From: Azolla caroliniana
Taxonomy: Eukaryota; Polypodiophyta
Direction of reading: 5' to 3'
NCBI GenBank assembly: GCA_043228905.1
Contig: JBHGNT010000009.1
Coordinates: 7,502,001 to 7,566,000, forward strand
Length of the DNA stretch: 64,000 bases
The position numbers were made by a program, and so were the translations under genes. Every line of letters begins with the position of its first letter. The first letter of the stretch is position 1. Below are positions 20,620-32,499 of this stretch, in pieces. Under the pieces are notes generated by a model. It saw nothing but the letters and a program-made list of their open reading frames with translations. It was not told where the DNA came from and did not search any database.

Positions 20620-23420
20620 TGGTTGTGAGAGAAATTCATGCAAGGATTGGGCTTGGTTGAAGATATGTGGAAAGCATAGTCAAATATGATCAAAGGTAGA
20701 GCATTGTATCAAAGTGTGATACTCAAATTCTCGAACTTGTTTAGGGCGAAGTGTGCATAGCTTACAACTCTCATCACTTGTGCCCCAACGCCCAGTCTCA
20801 CATCGCAATGCAGGTGAGCTAAGTCGCATTGAAGCAATGGTTCGAATGGCAAATAACGGGATGGTCTCTAACATGTATCAATGTGTACAGTTTCCCATGT
20901 CATGATACATTGACGTTGTAAAAAGGCCTCATTCACAGAGAATCTAGTGATGCATCATGAAGCAAGTGTCTTGCATCCCATCTACCAAACCATTTTTCCA
21001 TATCTTGCATCCAATCAGAACAGAAAATTTAGCTTTTATGCGTCTTTTGGACTTTTTGCTTGCTTCCCATTCAATTTAGGAAGCATAGTATGAACCATAT
21101 GGACCATACGCGCATTCACATTCGTGAATGTTTCAATCATTTGTGTAAGAAAAACACCCTCAAAGAATGATAAATACCATACTTTTTGGGTTAACTATTT
21201 ATTATGAGGTAAGTAATCCTAAAAAGTTAGAAAAAAACAAAAAAAAAACACAAGAATGTTTGAATAACATTCGCATTCGTTTTCTAACGTAGGAAAACGA
21301 ATGTTATGCTAGACGAACACGAATTTTACGTACTATGCTAGGAAGTCGATGTGAGGGACTTTTTTGAACCTTAAACATGTATTCAACAACCCTTTCCATG
21401 GCCATGATCTCAATGAGAAGTGATTTTGTCTCATGGAGGAGGAAGGTGTAGGGCGTTTGTTTCATAACTTGTAGAAACTTTGTAAGAAAATGTTTTTGGA
21501 CATTTTCAAACTCTTTCCACGTAGATTTAGGGATGCTACCACCCCATACTTCCACCCCATAGAGAAGCATCGGTGTCACCAATGTGTCGCAAAGATATTT
21601 CTTGAGGACCCAACACTTAATATCTCCACAATTGCATGTGTTCTCAAATGCATAGTATGCTTGCTTACCCGCCTCTAAGCAACGTGTAGCACATTCATTC
21701 CATCTATGATTTGAAGGAACTTTAAGGCCAAGATATTTGACGCTTTCCACACATTCAAGTGGCTCATTATTGTACATAATGCATGGCTTATCTCTTTTTT
21801 GGCTCTTCACAAGCATAATCTTTGTTTTAGAGCTATTGACACTTAATTTAGTATGCATGCAAATTTTTTCCAATGCCTTCATAAGGTTTTGTGCATCTCC
21901 TAAATTATTTGCAAAAAACACTACATCATCCGCATATAGCAAAAGCATAATGACAACTTCTTCAACACATTCTTCCTTTACAAACTTGGCAACCATTTAT
22001 TCTAATTCATCAATGCATAAACCAAATAGAATTGGTGAGAGTGGGCATCCTTGCTTCACACCAATAGTGCTATTGAAAAAATCCGAAAGTTTATTGCTCA
22101 TACGCATACAACATATAACCTTCTCATATATTCAGGAGATTGTAAGCATATATTCACTTGGCACCTTGAGTTCTTCCATTTGCCTCCAAAAATGCTCACG
22201 AGGTACCATATCAAAAACTTTCTTAAAGTCTACGAAGCAACAATATAAACCTTTACCTCCAAGGTGACTTTCCTCCATTAAATTATACTCAAAAGGTGAC
22301 AAGGTGATCAATGGTGCTCTGGTGTTTTCGAAAGCCAACTTGTCCATAAGCTCTCTTACCATTTTTTCAAGCCCATACACTTAACTTTTATTCGATTATA
22401 CATCCAAATAGTTTTGCCATTAACAAGTCAACCATGATGGTTCGATGTATCTCCGCCTTTATGTAAAGGCTTGATCCAATTTGCAGTCTAATCATATGGC
22501 ATACCAAGTTGCAATACATGATTAAATATATCTCTTATCCATGCATGTGCTTCCTTTCCCATCCATTTGAGCATTTCAACCTTTATACATTGATGATCGC
22601 TTGTCTTTTAAGAAGCCAATTTCCTAGTGTGACATTGTGTTGTATCTTTTTCATTCATAATATATCCTCAATCATCTTGGAGTACATGGGCACTTGCTTA
22701 AGGTTCATCCTCAAGTGGGTTTGTTGTCCATTCACCAAGTGAGAATTTATGTATACGATCCAAAATACCTTCAGAAAGTAGCACATAGTCAATCACACTA
22801 TTTCCATTGTGTTTTCTACATGTAAAACCATTAGTGTTGGGCCATAAGGAAACACCATTTGCAATAAGCAATGTGGTACTATTGCACATTTGTAGGAGTA
22901 ACTTCCCAAATTAGTCCGGATCTTTTTCATTGTTAGAAGAGCGGCTATACATTTGCATATCCTCTTGCGTCCTTCAGATATGTGGCATAAAAGATTGTTG
23001 CGTATCAAGTTGGAAACTTCTTATACGAGCATTCATGTCACCAAGAGACAATAACTTCCCCTTTGGATTTGAAATAAGCAATATCATTTTCTAGATTGGC
23101 AAAAGGTTGATCTTTATCCAAACAAGCATAAAAGTTAGAATCTTGACGAGGAATGTAACATCTAATTACAAAAGTGGGCAAATCATTAGGTGTTTCTATT
23201 TTGAGCCATATGTAGCATTTATGTTTATCATTTTTTATTATCGACACATATTTCTCTATTTCCTTCTTAATCAAACATGCCACCCCTCCTTGTCCTCTTC
23301 TTTGTCTTGGGTTTTTCTCCCAGATTGTACATTATAGCTTTTTAAAACTTGAATCCTTTAAGTATCATGCTCTCATGTTTCAACAAGGAGTGTGATATGT
23401 GAGTCATTGGTGAACGTCAC
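20620..23420 (-). mobile_element. Non-LTR retrotransposon (LINE 1) with endonuclease and RT
   Basis: Read on the minus strand, an APE-type endonuclease comes first (about 23420-22700): GDMNARI at ~23040, NGFTCRKHNGNSVIDYVLLS at ~22830-22770 and FSLGEWT. RT follows: YCCFVDFKKVFDMVPREHFW (~22250-22190), GVKQGCPLSP (~22070), LLLYADDVVFFA (~21940) and VKYLGLKVPSNHRWNE (~21740). After the RT comes LLYGVEVWGGSIPKSTWKEF (~21560) and a C-terminal CETGRWGTSDESCKLCTL Cys cluster (~20800). It encodes nicking and target-primed reverse transcription functions, but multiple stops and shifts break every domain, so this copy is dead. The RTE-like layout is an impression, not a tested placement. A hAT-like element at 21084-21337 interrupts it. 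Confidence 0.85.
21084..21337. mobile_element. 254-bp hAT-like non-autonomous element inside LINE 1
   Basis: Termini are CATAGTATG (left) and CGTACTATG (right), imperfect inverted repeats. An 8-bp flanking duplication with one mismatch is seen: TTAGGAAG (21076-21083) and CTAGGAAG (21338-21345). The 8-bp length is characteristic of hAT. Removing the element rejoins the LINE reading just after SPSHRLP. Internal sequence is AT-rich and without transposase. It is a relative of the 965-bp element at 35742-36706, sharing its first ~160 and last ~75 bp. Confidence 0.82.
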
Positions 23421-23533
23421 GTGTCCCTATTTGCCTACATTTCCGTCTTTCGGCACACCCTTAACCTTATTTTTCAATTTTTCTTCATATGCTTTGCAAT
23501 GACATTTTGTTGTGAGATAGTACGATCTTCACT

Positions 23534-24093
23534 CACAAAGCATTGCGCACCTTTGAGGTATACCCAACTATTTTCGAGGCTAGATAGATGTAGCTTAGAT
23601 GGTAAGGTTGCCCAATGGAGACTAGGTGGTCATGGGTTCAACCCCTACATTCTACAGTGGCATCTAGTGAAATAAGAGATATTTATGGAGTAATGGAGAG
23701 GTGAGAAATTTGGGTTTCGTCACAAAGCATTGCGCACCTTTGAGGTATACCCAACTATTTTCGAGGCTAGATAGATGTAGCTTAGATGGTAAGGTTGCCC
23801 AATGGAGACTAGGTGGTCATGGGTTCAACCCCTACATTCTACAGTGGCATCTAGTGAAATAAGAGATATTTATGGAGTAATGGAGAGGTGAGAAATTTGG
23901 GTTTCGTCACAAAGCATTGCGCACCTTTGAGGTATACCCAACTATTTTCGAGGCTAGATAGATGTAGCTTAGATGGTAAGGTTGCCCAATGGAGACTAGG
24001 TGGTCATGGGTTCAACCCCTACATTCTACAGTGGCATCTAGTGAAATAAGAGATATTTATGGAGTAATGGAGAGGTGAGAAATTTGGGTTTCG
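23534..24093 (+). repeat. Three tandem 187-bp copies of a tRNA-derived SINE unit
   Basis: Units start at 23534, 23721 and 23908, exactly 187 bp apart, and read as identical by eye; the third ends at TTTCG (24093). Each has a Pol III A box (TAGCTTAGATGG at 23591, 23778, 23965) and a B box (GGTTCAACCCC at 23635, 23822, 24009) 44 bp apart, the spacing of a tRNA gene. The tRNA-like head is followed by a CATTCTACAGTGGCATCTAG body also seen in diverged form at 60172-60250. No full cloverleaf or usable anticodon arm is apparent, so this is SINE rather than tRNA. Confidence 0.85.
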
Positions 24094-24156
24094 AACCTAA
24101 GATGTGCCAATAGTGTAAACGATTTACCACTAAGGTAAGCTAATTAGTAATTACGA

Positions 24157-24190
<34 letters not shown>

Positions 24191-24250
24191 AGTAATGGAG
24201 AGGTGAGAAAATTGGGTTTCGAACCTAAGATGTGCAAGTAGTGTAATCAA
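24087..24250 (-). repeat. Opposed tRNA-like SINE head with partial duplicate
   Basis: On the minus strand TAGCTTACCTTAGTGGTAAA (A-box-like, ~24143-24124) is followed by GGTTCGAAACC (B box, 24097-24087). The same B-box side recurs at ~24186-24250 in a truncated copy separated by an (AT)n run at 24160-24188. Thus a second SINE family points toward the plus-strand SINE triplet and shares its GAGTAATGGAGAGGTGAG segment. Confidence 0.5.
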
Positions 24251-24280
24251 TTTGCCTAATTACGAAGATACACACACACA

Positions 24281-24404
24281 TAGATGTTTGTGTGAGGAGC
24301 GGAGAATGATATGGGCTACCTATATTCACATTCAAAGTCACACATAAACACACAAAATGAATGGCCCACCAACACAAACGACTTACCACTAAGGTAAGTT
24401 AATT

Positions 24405-24449
<45 letters not shown>

Positions 24450-24545
24450 TATGTTTGTGTGAGATGCGGAGAATGATATGGGCTACCTATATTCACATTC
24501 AGAGTCACACGAAGACACACAAAGTGAATGGCCCGCCAATATAAA
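24281..24545. repeat. Diverged direct repeat around an (AG)n microsatellite
   Basis: A segment beginning GATGTTTGTGTGAG and containing GATATGGGCTACCTATATTC and GAATGGCCC occurs at ~24281-24380 and again at ~24448-24540. Between them are a CGACTTACCACTAAGGTAAG copy of the opposed SINE head and an (AG)n run (24409-24447). Confidence 0.7.
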
Positions 24546-24719
24546 CGACACAATGCCTACATTTCGTGAGGAGAGAAAGAGAGACACGAGGGGCGACAAG
24601 ACAAAGGGGTAAAAAAACATGTCGGCGGTGAGCGAAGTGACATCAACGTTTTTGGGTGGCATGGCATGGTCTGTGCATGATGATGATTGATGATTCATGC
24701 TAAAAAAGCGTGGTGGATA

Positions 24720-24890
24720 GGGGCAAAATATGTATATGTATGATATGCATGTGTGTATATGTGTATCATTGGATGGAGTATGCGTGTACGTATGTACATA
24801 GTAACATATGTATTTGTATGTACGTATGTATAGAGTATGTTGTACGTACGTACGTACGTATGTATTTGTATGTATGTGTGAGTAGGCGGG
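24720..24890. repeat. GTAC/GTAT tetranucleotide-rich tract
   Basis: Dense GTACGTAT, TGTATGTA and CATATGT words, including a GTACGTACGTACGTAC core near 24843-24860. No gene content. Confidence 0.8.
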
Positions 24891-24939
24891 CGGACAAGTG
24901 TGAACGCGGCCACGTCTCCGAAGGGAATCGCGTGTTCCA

Positions 24940-24976
24940 GAAGCTTCTCTCTCTCTCTCTAGACTGTGCCTGTATG

Positions 24977-25018
<42 letters not shown>

Positions 25019-25440
25019 TTCGCCTCTCTGCCTGCAGATCGCTACCTTCTCCCTGGATCTGCTCCCTCGTCCGTCTCCTTTTGCCTCTCTGCCTGCAGAT
25101 CGCTCTTCCTGCTTCCTCTTACTCTGCCTGCAGATCGCTCTTCCTGCTTCCTGAAGATCGCTCTTCCTGCTTCCTCTTACTCTGCCTGCAGATCGCTCTT
25201 CCTGCTTCCTGCTTCCTGCTTCCTCAATCATCTATCTGCAGGAAGAGTGAGTACCTTGCCTCTGCAGGTCGCCTTCATCTCGACATGATGACCTTCTCTT
25301 TCCTTTCATCCTCCTCCTCATTCCTTCTTCTTCTTCTTCATCATCATCATCATCATTTTCTTCTTCTTTATTCTTCTTCTTCTTCTTCGTCGTCTCCGTT
25401 TCCTTCTGACCGCCTCCACAGATCTACTTCAAAATGACGC
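24940..25440 (+). promoter_or_regulatory. CT-rich leader-like segment with CTGCAGATCGCT minisatellite
   Basis: A (CT)n run at ~24980-25012 is followed by repeated CTGCCTGCAGATCGCTCTTCC units (about six starts between 25028 and 25200) and CTGCTTC repeats. TTC and CAT trinucleotide runs lie at ~25323-25390. The C+T bias and position after a less AT-rich stretch resemble a plant 5' leader, but no convincing downstream coding frame exists, so a non-coding or decayed transcript is the most that can be said. Confidence 0.4.
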
Positions 25441-28400
25441 CTTTCTCTACCTCCCTTTGTTCGGATTTTCCTTTTCTGGTCTTGTTTCTTTGCATGCGGC
25501 CTTACTTTTCTTATTCAGAAGTATATTCACTTCTGAACAATTTCGTGATTCTGAACACGCCACAGAAGTAAGAAATGGTTGTCGTACTTCTTATCGAAGA
25601 TTGGATCGAAGATGGATTTTAACATAACTCAAGGTACGGTGTAGAACATAGAAATTTATGCAGACCCGTGTGATTGTAGTACTATGACTTTATCTAATAC
25701 ATAAAAATACATCCGTAACATAATAGCCATTATACAAATGGCTGGCATCTAAATAATTGAGGTGATGACATGGTTTGAAATTTCATAGAATTACCAACCT
25801 TTCCTTCGGACTTAATCTATTGAGTTCAAACTTGCCCTAAAAGTATATTATTTTATCCAATGGCAAACTCACTCATTTGTGTTACTTCATTTCCATTACA
25901 GGTTGGTTGTCTTGCCGATTTCGTGGATGGATTAATGATCAGTCCGTCCTTACAAGAAACTTGCGAATGTTTTTCGTTGCGGTGGAAGGGAACGGCTGCA
26001 TATCTTTACCGGTTGGCACCGTTAAGTCTTTGAATCTTTGCTGCCACAGATTTAGATATTTTTGTGTTATTTCTGTGGCATTTAGTTCATTTTTTATCGT
26101 CTTCGTCATTATATGGTCCTTCCCCTACGGGTGCGCTCACGGGGTGGATCACCGAGCAATAAAAAATCTACCGTTTTGTGTCCTGGAGGGAGGCTCTACT
26201 CCCTCTCAAGTGTTCGCTTCTCTTGCATGGGGCTACTCTTAGTGCATGCGTTTTTAAGTGTCACTGGTCTATCATAAACTAAGTTCACATAATCGTATAG
26301 TCGATAACCTCCACAGACACCATCGATTTCAATTTAGTGAATAATAAGCGAACAATTGTGCATGCGCTCATTGAACGAAGTTGTGGAACTTGTTTGAAAT
26401 AAGAGATTCCCAAGATATGCGTGGGGTTACGAAAGTTATGTGGAACACAAGATTTCGGAGGAAAAACTAATGTCCACGGGATTAAAGTATTTTTGTGTCA
26501 AGTAAGAGGTTTGTCAAATAAGGGTATTTTTGAGTCAGGAGGATTCGGATTGTTATATTTGAATATCTATTATTTTGGGTTTGGTTATTGGTTGAGTGTA
26601 TTTTGCAGTGTCAGTGATAAGACTTATGATGTAAGTTGAGTCATAGCTTTTAAGCTTTCCTTTAAGCGGTTTTTTTCATTATGTAAAGCATTACACGAGG
26701 ATTATAGTTTAAAGTGTTTATAGTTAAAGTTTTCTCATGATCATGCGAAATGTTTATGCTTAGTTCTGAAACCTGTCATTGTAGGAAGATATAATAAATT
26801 GAATCATGGAACCAATGACGCATTGCATTTGGTCATTACTCCAGATATGGTTGGATTTGCTGTCAGTTGTTTATTTTGAGTTATTGATATTTGTGATATT
26901 GGAATTGTGTACTTAGTAGATTGACTCTTCTGACACTAGTTTTAACGACCCAACTAATTCCACAGAAATCTGGAAGCTTCAGTTAATGCTCCGTAATGTT
27001 AGGTTCTAATGATAAATATTGTTCCGAGTGCTATTCTTGTTGTTTTACAACGTAGAAATGATTATTATGAAGGCTAAACTATTATGCTGATATCTATTTA
27101 AACTGTAGGATGAATATCTACAGGTTATGATGTAGGCTGACGTAATTTTTTGTTGATTATGTAGGCTAAAGTAATTTTTTTCAATTATATAGACTAAAAC
27201 TAATTTCAAGGCAACAAAGTGCCGTTTTGCCCTACAAAACTTGGATGTAATCCTAAATCTCTACTGCGGTAGTTCTAAGTAGTAGGAAGTGATGATTTGA
27301 GTTTCATGTACATGAATAATCTTCATTTACGTCTGTTTTTAATTAGTAAATCATTTTAACTGCTCCTGTTAAGTTTCCTAAAATCTTATATTACAGCTGC
27401 AGAAGTATATGTGACGATCAAGGTTGGATCTTGCCATAAAAAACAATTACCTCTGTTGTAACATAATGTCGGAAATTATCTGTACAGCAAAACCATTTTG
27501 CATTTGACTTTGGAGACATGCATCCTAATCAGGAAGATTTATTGATTGTATCAATAAGTTCATGTCCAGCTTTCTGTTGTAAAGATGTCCAAAATTTATC
27601 CAGCTTTCAGGAGAACTAGCTGTGACGTGTTAGGGAAGGTGAGAAAATGGTTCAGGGCTGGTGGCTGAGTTAATTGGAAGAATTGGATTACTATTCGGTA
27701 TTTCATGAAACCATTAAATCCATCAGATGGGTTTATAATGAATTTTATACCTCAAAAAACACAGTTTTGAAAAGTTCTTGTGGAGTTCTATATAATGCTT
27801 ATCATATTGGGCATCATATTCAAACTCGAAAGGCATGGTTACAGCAAATGCTTTGTGGTCCTTGTGGCTCAGATGGTATGTTTCTACCTTATCTAATTAT
27901 CATATCAATTCCAATAATTAAATGCTGTTGATTGAATATTTTTTACTGATGCAGGAGAGTTAAAACAATTCATATTGAAACAGAGGCCTTGTTTATTGAA
28001 TGCCTTATCTGTCGAAGCATCTTTCCAATGCCTTGGAAGTTTTAATTGGTATTGAAATTTCATTTGTTTCATTGGCCTTCCCAATATAGGTTTGTGGCAC
28101 TATACACTTTCTTCTTGTTAGTATCAAGTTATATTTAATGGTTAAAAAACTTGTTAAAAGTCTCTACTGATTGATTAGTTTTATGATTACGTTTTGAAAG
28201 TTATTGGAAGAACTTGATGAACTTAATGTCATTTGAAGACGGAGTTTGGGTTTAATCCCTCTGCTGAGTGAGATTACGTTTAATCCTTGGTTACTTCATG
28301 GAATCCGGATATTATTAGCAGTCTCTATAAAGAGAGTTTAGGTTTAATCCCTCAAATATCTACTGTGTTAAGTGAGATTGTTTTTAATCCTTGGTTACTT

Positions 28401-30849
28401 CATGGAATCCTGATATTATTAGCAGTCTTTGTAAAGAGATTGTGATTTTTGTTCATTAACTTGTAACAAAGAAAATTGAAATCACCCATTTGATATATTT
28501 CTGTTATTTAAAAAGGTATAGGATTATTCATCTTGCTGGTATTTGTTCAGTGATTTATTGTGTACTTTTTCTAGTCTCCTTACCTATTGTGTTTCTAGTG
28601 TTTGTAGAAAGCTGTTAATTTGTCTTTAATGTCATTTTATGCAGTGTGCCAATCAAAGAGGAGTAGGATTTCAAAAGCATCCTAGTGAAAATGCAGTAAT
28701 ATTGAGTGGGGCATAGTGATATGTCTAGATGCACAGGATGTGTCTGATGAACTTCCTGCTAAGAATGCACAGGCTTTATCAGTACTTAAGATATCAATTC
28801 ACACATGCAATTGCATTTCATCTCTGTTTCTGTGGGCACTTCAGATGGATGTGAGCTAATTGGAGCAAAAAGAATGCAGGAAGTTATAATGTAAGTGTCT
28901 GCGTTGTTGTGGAAAACAAAGTTGATTGAGTTAAAGTCAGATGCAAAGTAGGCCAAACAAGTGTAAAGAATTTGTTTAAATTATGAAGCCAGCTTCAAGG
29001 TTATAAAATTGGTTAAAAAATGACCACTTAAAGGCAGCACAAATGACCCATTCTTGATAATAATTGTAAGACTCAAAATCCAGAAGGCATAAAATGATGC
29101 TGTGGATGTTTGCACTCCGTATTCACTACTGGAAATAGTAAGTGCCAATGGTTAGCAGTTGTCAGGTAGATAGGCCTGGATTGAACTTTGATTCGCCAAG
29201 CTTTGTCCACATCTTTATGCTGGAATCAGGCTCATTCTATGCTGTTGACTTACATTTTAATTATTGTGGATCACAATAATGAATTATGGTATGCTTTACC
29301 AATGTTCTTTGCAAAAGTGTTTTGTGAATGTGAGGGCAACAATGTAGTAAAACCAAAATAATATCCTTGGTGTCATGGTAAATTATAAACAGATCTGACT
29401 TTGGTGATATTGAAATGATTACATACTTCTGAGTGATAATTTAATGTTATTAATGAAGTTTTGGTGATATATTGGCACGGTCTCAAAGGCTTAGTAAGTT
29501 GACAAGGCTCTCACAGTCCTGAGTATAAGGTTTTTTTTCTTTGAAAGTACACATTTACGTGAGTTGAATATGAAAACTATTGTATTGTTTTAGAGCTAAT
29601 TTGTTACTTCTACAGATTGAGAAATACAGAAATGCTCTTGGAGAGGAACAACACCCAAGAGAATGTCCACACATTCTAGTAAACTGAACAGCAAAATCAA
29701 TATATTCTATTGTTTATGCATAATCCCATATTTTCATCAAATTTAGAAGCTTGGCACTTACGTTAATTATGGGGACATTAGAAGTATATCAGGAAGACAG
29801 AAGAACATTATTTTATAAGGTCTCACCATTGTCTATACCTTAGCATATATACCCATTATATTGTTATGTGATGACATGACGAAATCTACAGGACTCTGAG
29901 CAATCAAACACTAAATGAAACATCAACTATCTTGTTGAAGAATACAAAAAGTCAATAATGAATCTGTAAGTCATTGGCATTATAAGAGTTATGGCAAAAC
30001 CTTATCTTTTTTATGTTGACTTCCCATTGGCATTAGAATGCTATGTGATGGGCTTTACCTATTTCGGTAGTTGGCATTTGAGTGACTCACATTTGAGTTC
30101 CTTTTTGAGTATGTATTCAATTCTATGTTTTGTTGTCTGATGAATTGCACCTATTGTTGATAATTCAAACTTGCAAGGTTTCTTGTTTCTCTAGGAGCAT
30201 TTGTGTGAATATTCCCAATGCATCTTCGATTTCCAACATGGAGACATTTGGTGGGGTTAGCATTGTAGGAGTTATGTTATCGTTGTGGTTACGTGTATGT
30301 ATGTCAATGGTTATAGTAGAGACGTGTCTAGTGTTGTTGAGCATCTGCATTTGAGGGCCTAGTGTTGCACCTTCATTGCATCTTTTATGGTGGTTCGAAG
30401 GAAGGTTCACTTATGGAGGAAAAAGGAGGGTTATGTGATGGTCTCATGTGTACTTTGTGTTCTCTAATTACATTGCAACACTAGTCATAAGTGCGCTAGT
30501 TTCAAAAATCACACTTGTTTTGTTCTCTGGTACAAGCGGTACAAGTGTGACCTTTGGATGCTCAACAGATTAAGGAAGGGTGGGCTCAACCTTTAGTTAT
30601 ATTAATGATATTTTCATTGCTTTGTTATAAGAGATTCATCCAATGTGGACTTGGTAGTTGTGCAAGATTGACATGCCATTGCTTCTTCATGATGTTGAAG
30701 TTTGGAAAATTGAAAGATCACTCGAGGGGTGGTGACTTCTTTGAGTGTGAATTCTTGTTCTTGGAAATCACATGTGGCATGAATGGCTAGCTCTTGGTGG
30801 GCTTCGTTGATATCCAACTCATCTTTCAAACCAATGTAATGACCTAGTA
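25441..30849. other. 5.4 kb without a recognisable gene
   Basis: AT-rich on average with intron-like T-rich stretches. The longest frame (25877-26242, plus, 121 codons) and one at 27674-27931 show no known domain. A run near 26100-26240 is more GC-rich. Two related ~110-bp segments occur at ~28230-28320 and ~28330-28430 (shared words ATTATTAGCAGTCT, GGTTTAATCCCTC). No transposon hallmark was seen. It could hold a non-coding transcript led by the CT-rich segment. Confidence 0.4.
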
Positions 30850-31870
30850 AAGGGCACTTCTTTGTTGGTTGCTCAAGTGCATTAGTGAGGAGTAACTAGA
30901 AGAACTCATATGGAGTTAGTTCTTTGTTGAATAATTATGTTTATATGGGTTGCGCTTGCAACAGACAAACCTAGCTTATCATTGTTTGGTCAGGTCAAAA
31001 CAACACCAACCGCGAAAGTGAAAATATCTAGCGATTTAAGAATAGGTGACCACAAGTCAGTCTTTGATGTGTTTGAATAACCTTGTACATTGCTCGGTCC
31101 ATTTAGACTCTTTAAACAACCCATATAGGAATTTCTCTTTGTAGATAAACATTTCATTGAACTCTTGGTAATATCCTATATAACCCATGGAATTCTTCAT
31201 CTTAATCTAGTGACCTTAGGATGTCTCTGTAGCAGGGTCGATTGGAAAAATAGGGGACAAGGCAATCTTTGATGTATTTGAAGAACCTTGTACATTCCTC
31301 GGTCCATTCAAACTCTTTAAGCAACCCATATAGGGATTTCTCTCCCAACAAGCATTTTAACGAACCTTTGGAAATATCCTATATAACCCATGAATCCTTG
31401 CTACTATTTTTCATTAGTTGGGATTGCATCTTAAGTAAGAATTTTCCTATGGCTTCGTTGGTGGAAATGCCATCCTTTGATGCCATGCCCTAGTATTAAG
31501 TCATGTTGAATCCAAATTTTGCATTTTGGAAGGTTTAAGGAGTGATGGTACTCACAACTCTTTATAAAGATCCTCAGGAAGTTGATGTCCACTCCAACTC
31601 GAATTGCAACAAAGTTCATCGATGTAGGACTCCAAACCTCAAGTCTGAGGCAAAGATATAATCTATGTCTCTTTGGTATGTGCTTAGGGCACTCGTGAAT
31701 CCAATGGCTTATGTTTGTAGGCAAATGTGTTGAATTCTATGGCAAATGCAATCTTGTATTGATTCTCTAGGCCCATTGATATTTGGGTTTACCTCGAGAA
31801 ACCATCTATGAAATTATACACTTCTTTACCTACCACTCTTTCTAGTATGTGCTTGATGTGGTAATTTTCT
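30850..31870 (-). mobile_element. Ty3/gypsy pol relic, RT segment with partial duplication
   Basis: Minus-strand scraps follow the order of gypsy RT: VGKEVYNFIDGFSR (~31830-31790), a YQR motif, HHSLNLPKCKIWIQHDLILG (~31545-31490), then GYIGYFQRFV (~31390) and EWTEEC-like words. The last part is present twice: GYIGYYQEFN with KWTEQCTRLFKHIKD at ~31190-31055, and a second version at ~31400-31260. Every segment is broken by stops. RNase H and integrase were not identified with confidence. Confidence 0.6.
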
Positions 31871-32400
31871 TGGATAGTGGCATAGTTGCAAACACTTAGC
31901 ATACAATGTGTAGAATACATTTGCGAAGTATTTTAAAAGTATTCTGCTTTAAAAATAATAATCTTAGAATATGTATTCTAAAGAAAAAAATGTGTAATAC
32001 GTTACATACGTAGAATACACATGGAATACGTTAATTGTGTGGAATGCTTTAAATACTTATATTTTTTCTACAACTAGCTATTCTTTTTTGGCCAAAATTT
32101 TGTTTTTTTGTAATATGAGATAGATAAGGTGGATGGATGAAGAAATATGAGAGGATAAAATAAGTCGTAGAGCATGAGAATGGATTTGTCTCAAAATATT
32201 TGAGAAAACATATATGCAAGAAGTGGCCCTTTGTATATTATTTAGATTGAAGTTTTTTTCCCAAAATAGGGGTTGCTTTCCCAATCCGTTAGGAGAGTTT
32301 TTTTTATAGAAAAGGTTATACAACTGCACAACTGCACAACCCACAACAAATCAACAAATGTATTGGTCATGTTGTCCGTTAAATAGGCTACCTATACTCA

Positions 32401-32456
<56 letters not shown>

Positions 32457-32490
32457 GTATGACCCCTTGCCCGAGCTCCAAAATATGAGA
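31871..32490. other. AT-rich spacer with (AT)n microsatellite
   Basis: Contains scattered GAATACGT/TAATACGT words (31900-32060) and a pure (AT)n run at about 32406-32453. An 88-codon minus-strand frame (32344-32078) has no motif. Confidence 0.5.
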
Positions 32491-32499
32491 AGAAAACTA

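Noticed and set aside
23591-24019. Three tRNA genes
   Set aside because: A and B boxes are present but the acceptor and anticodon stems do not pair, and the units carry a SINE tail.
23534-24093. CRISPR-like array
   Set aside because: Units are 187 bp, contiguous without spacers, and in plant DNA.
24695-24913. Frame rich in Thr-Tyr-Ile-His
   Set aside because: Translation of the GTAC/GTAT repeat tract.
25877-26242. 121-codon plus-strand frame as a gene
   Set aside because: No recognisable domain and no supported exon structure. It follows a possible acceptor but has no partner exon.
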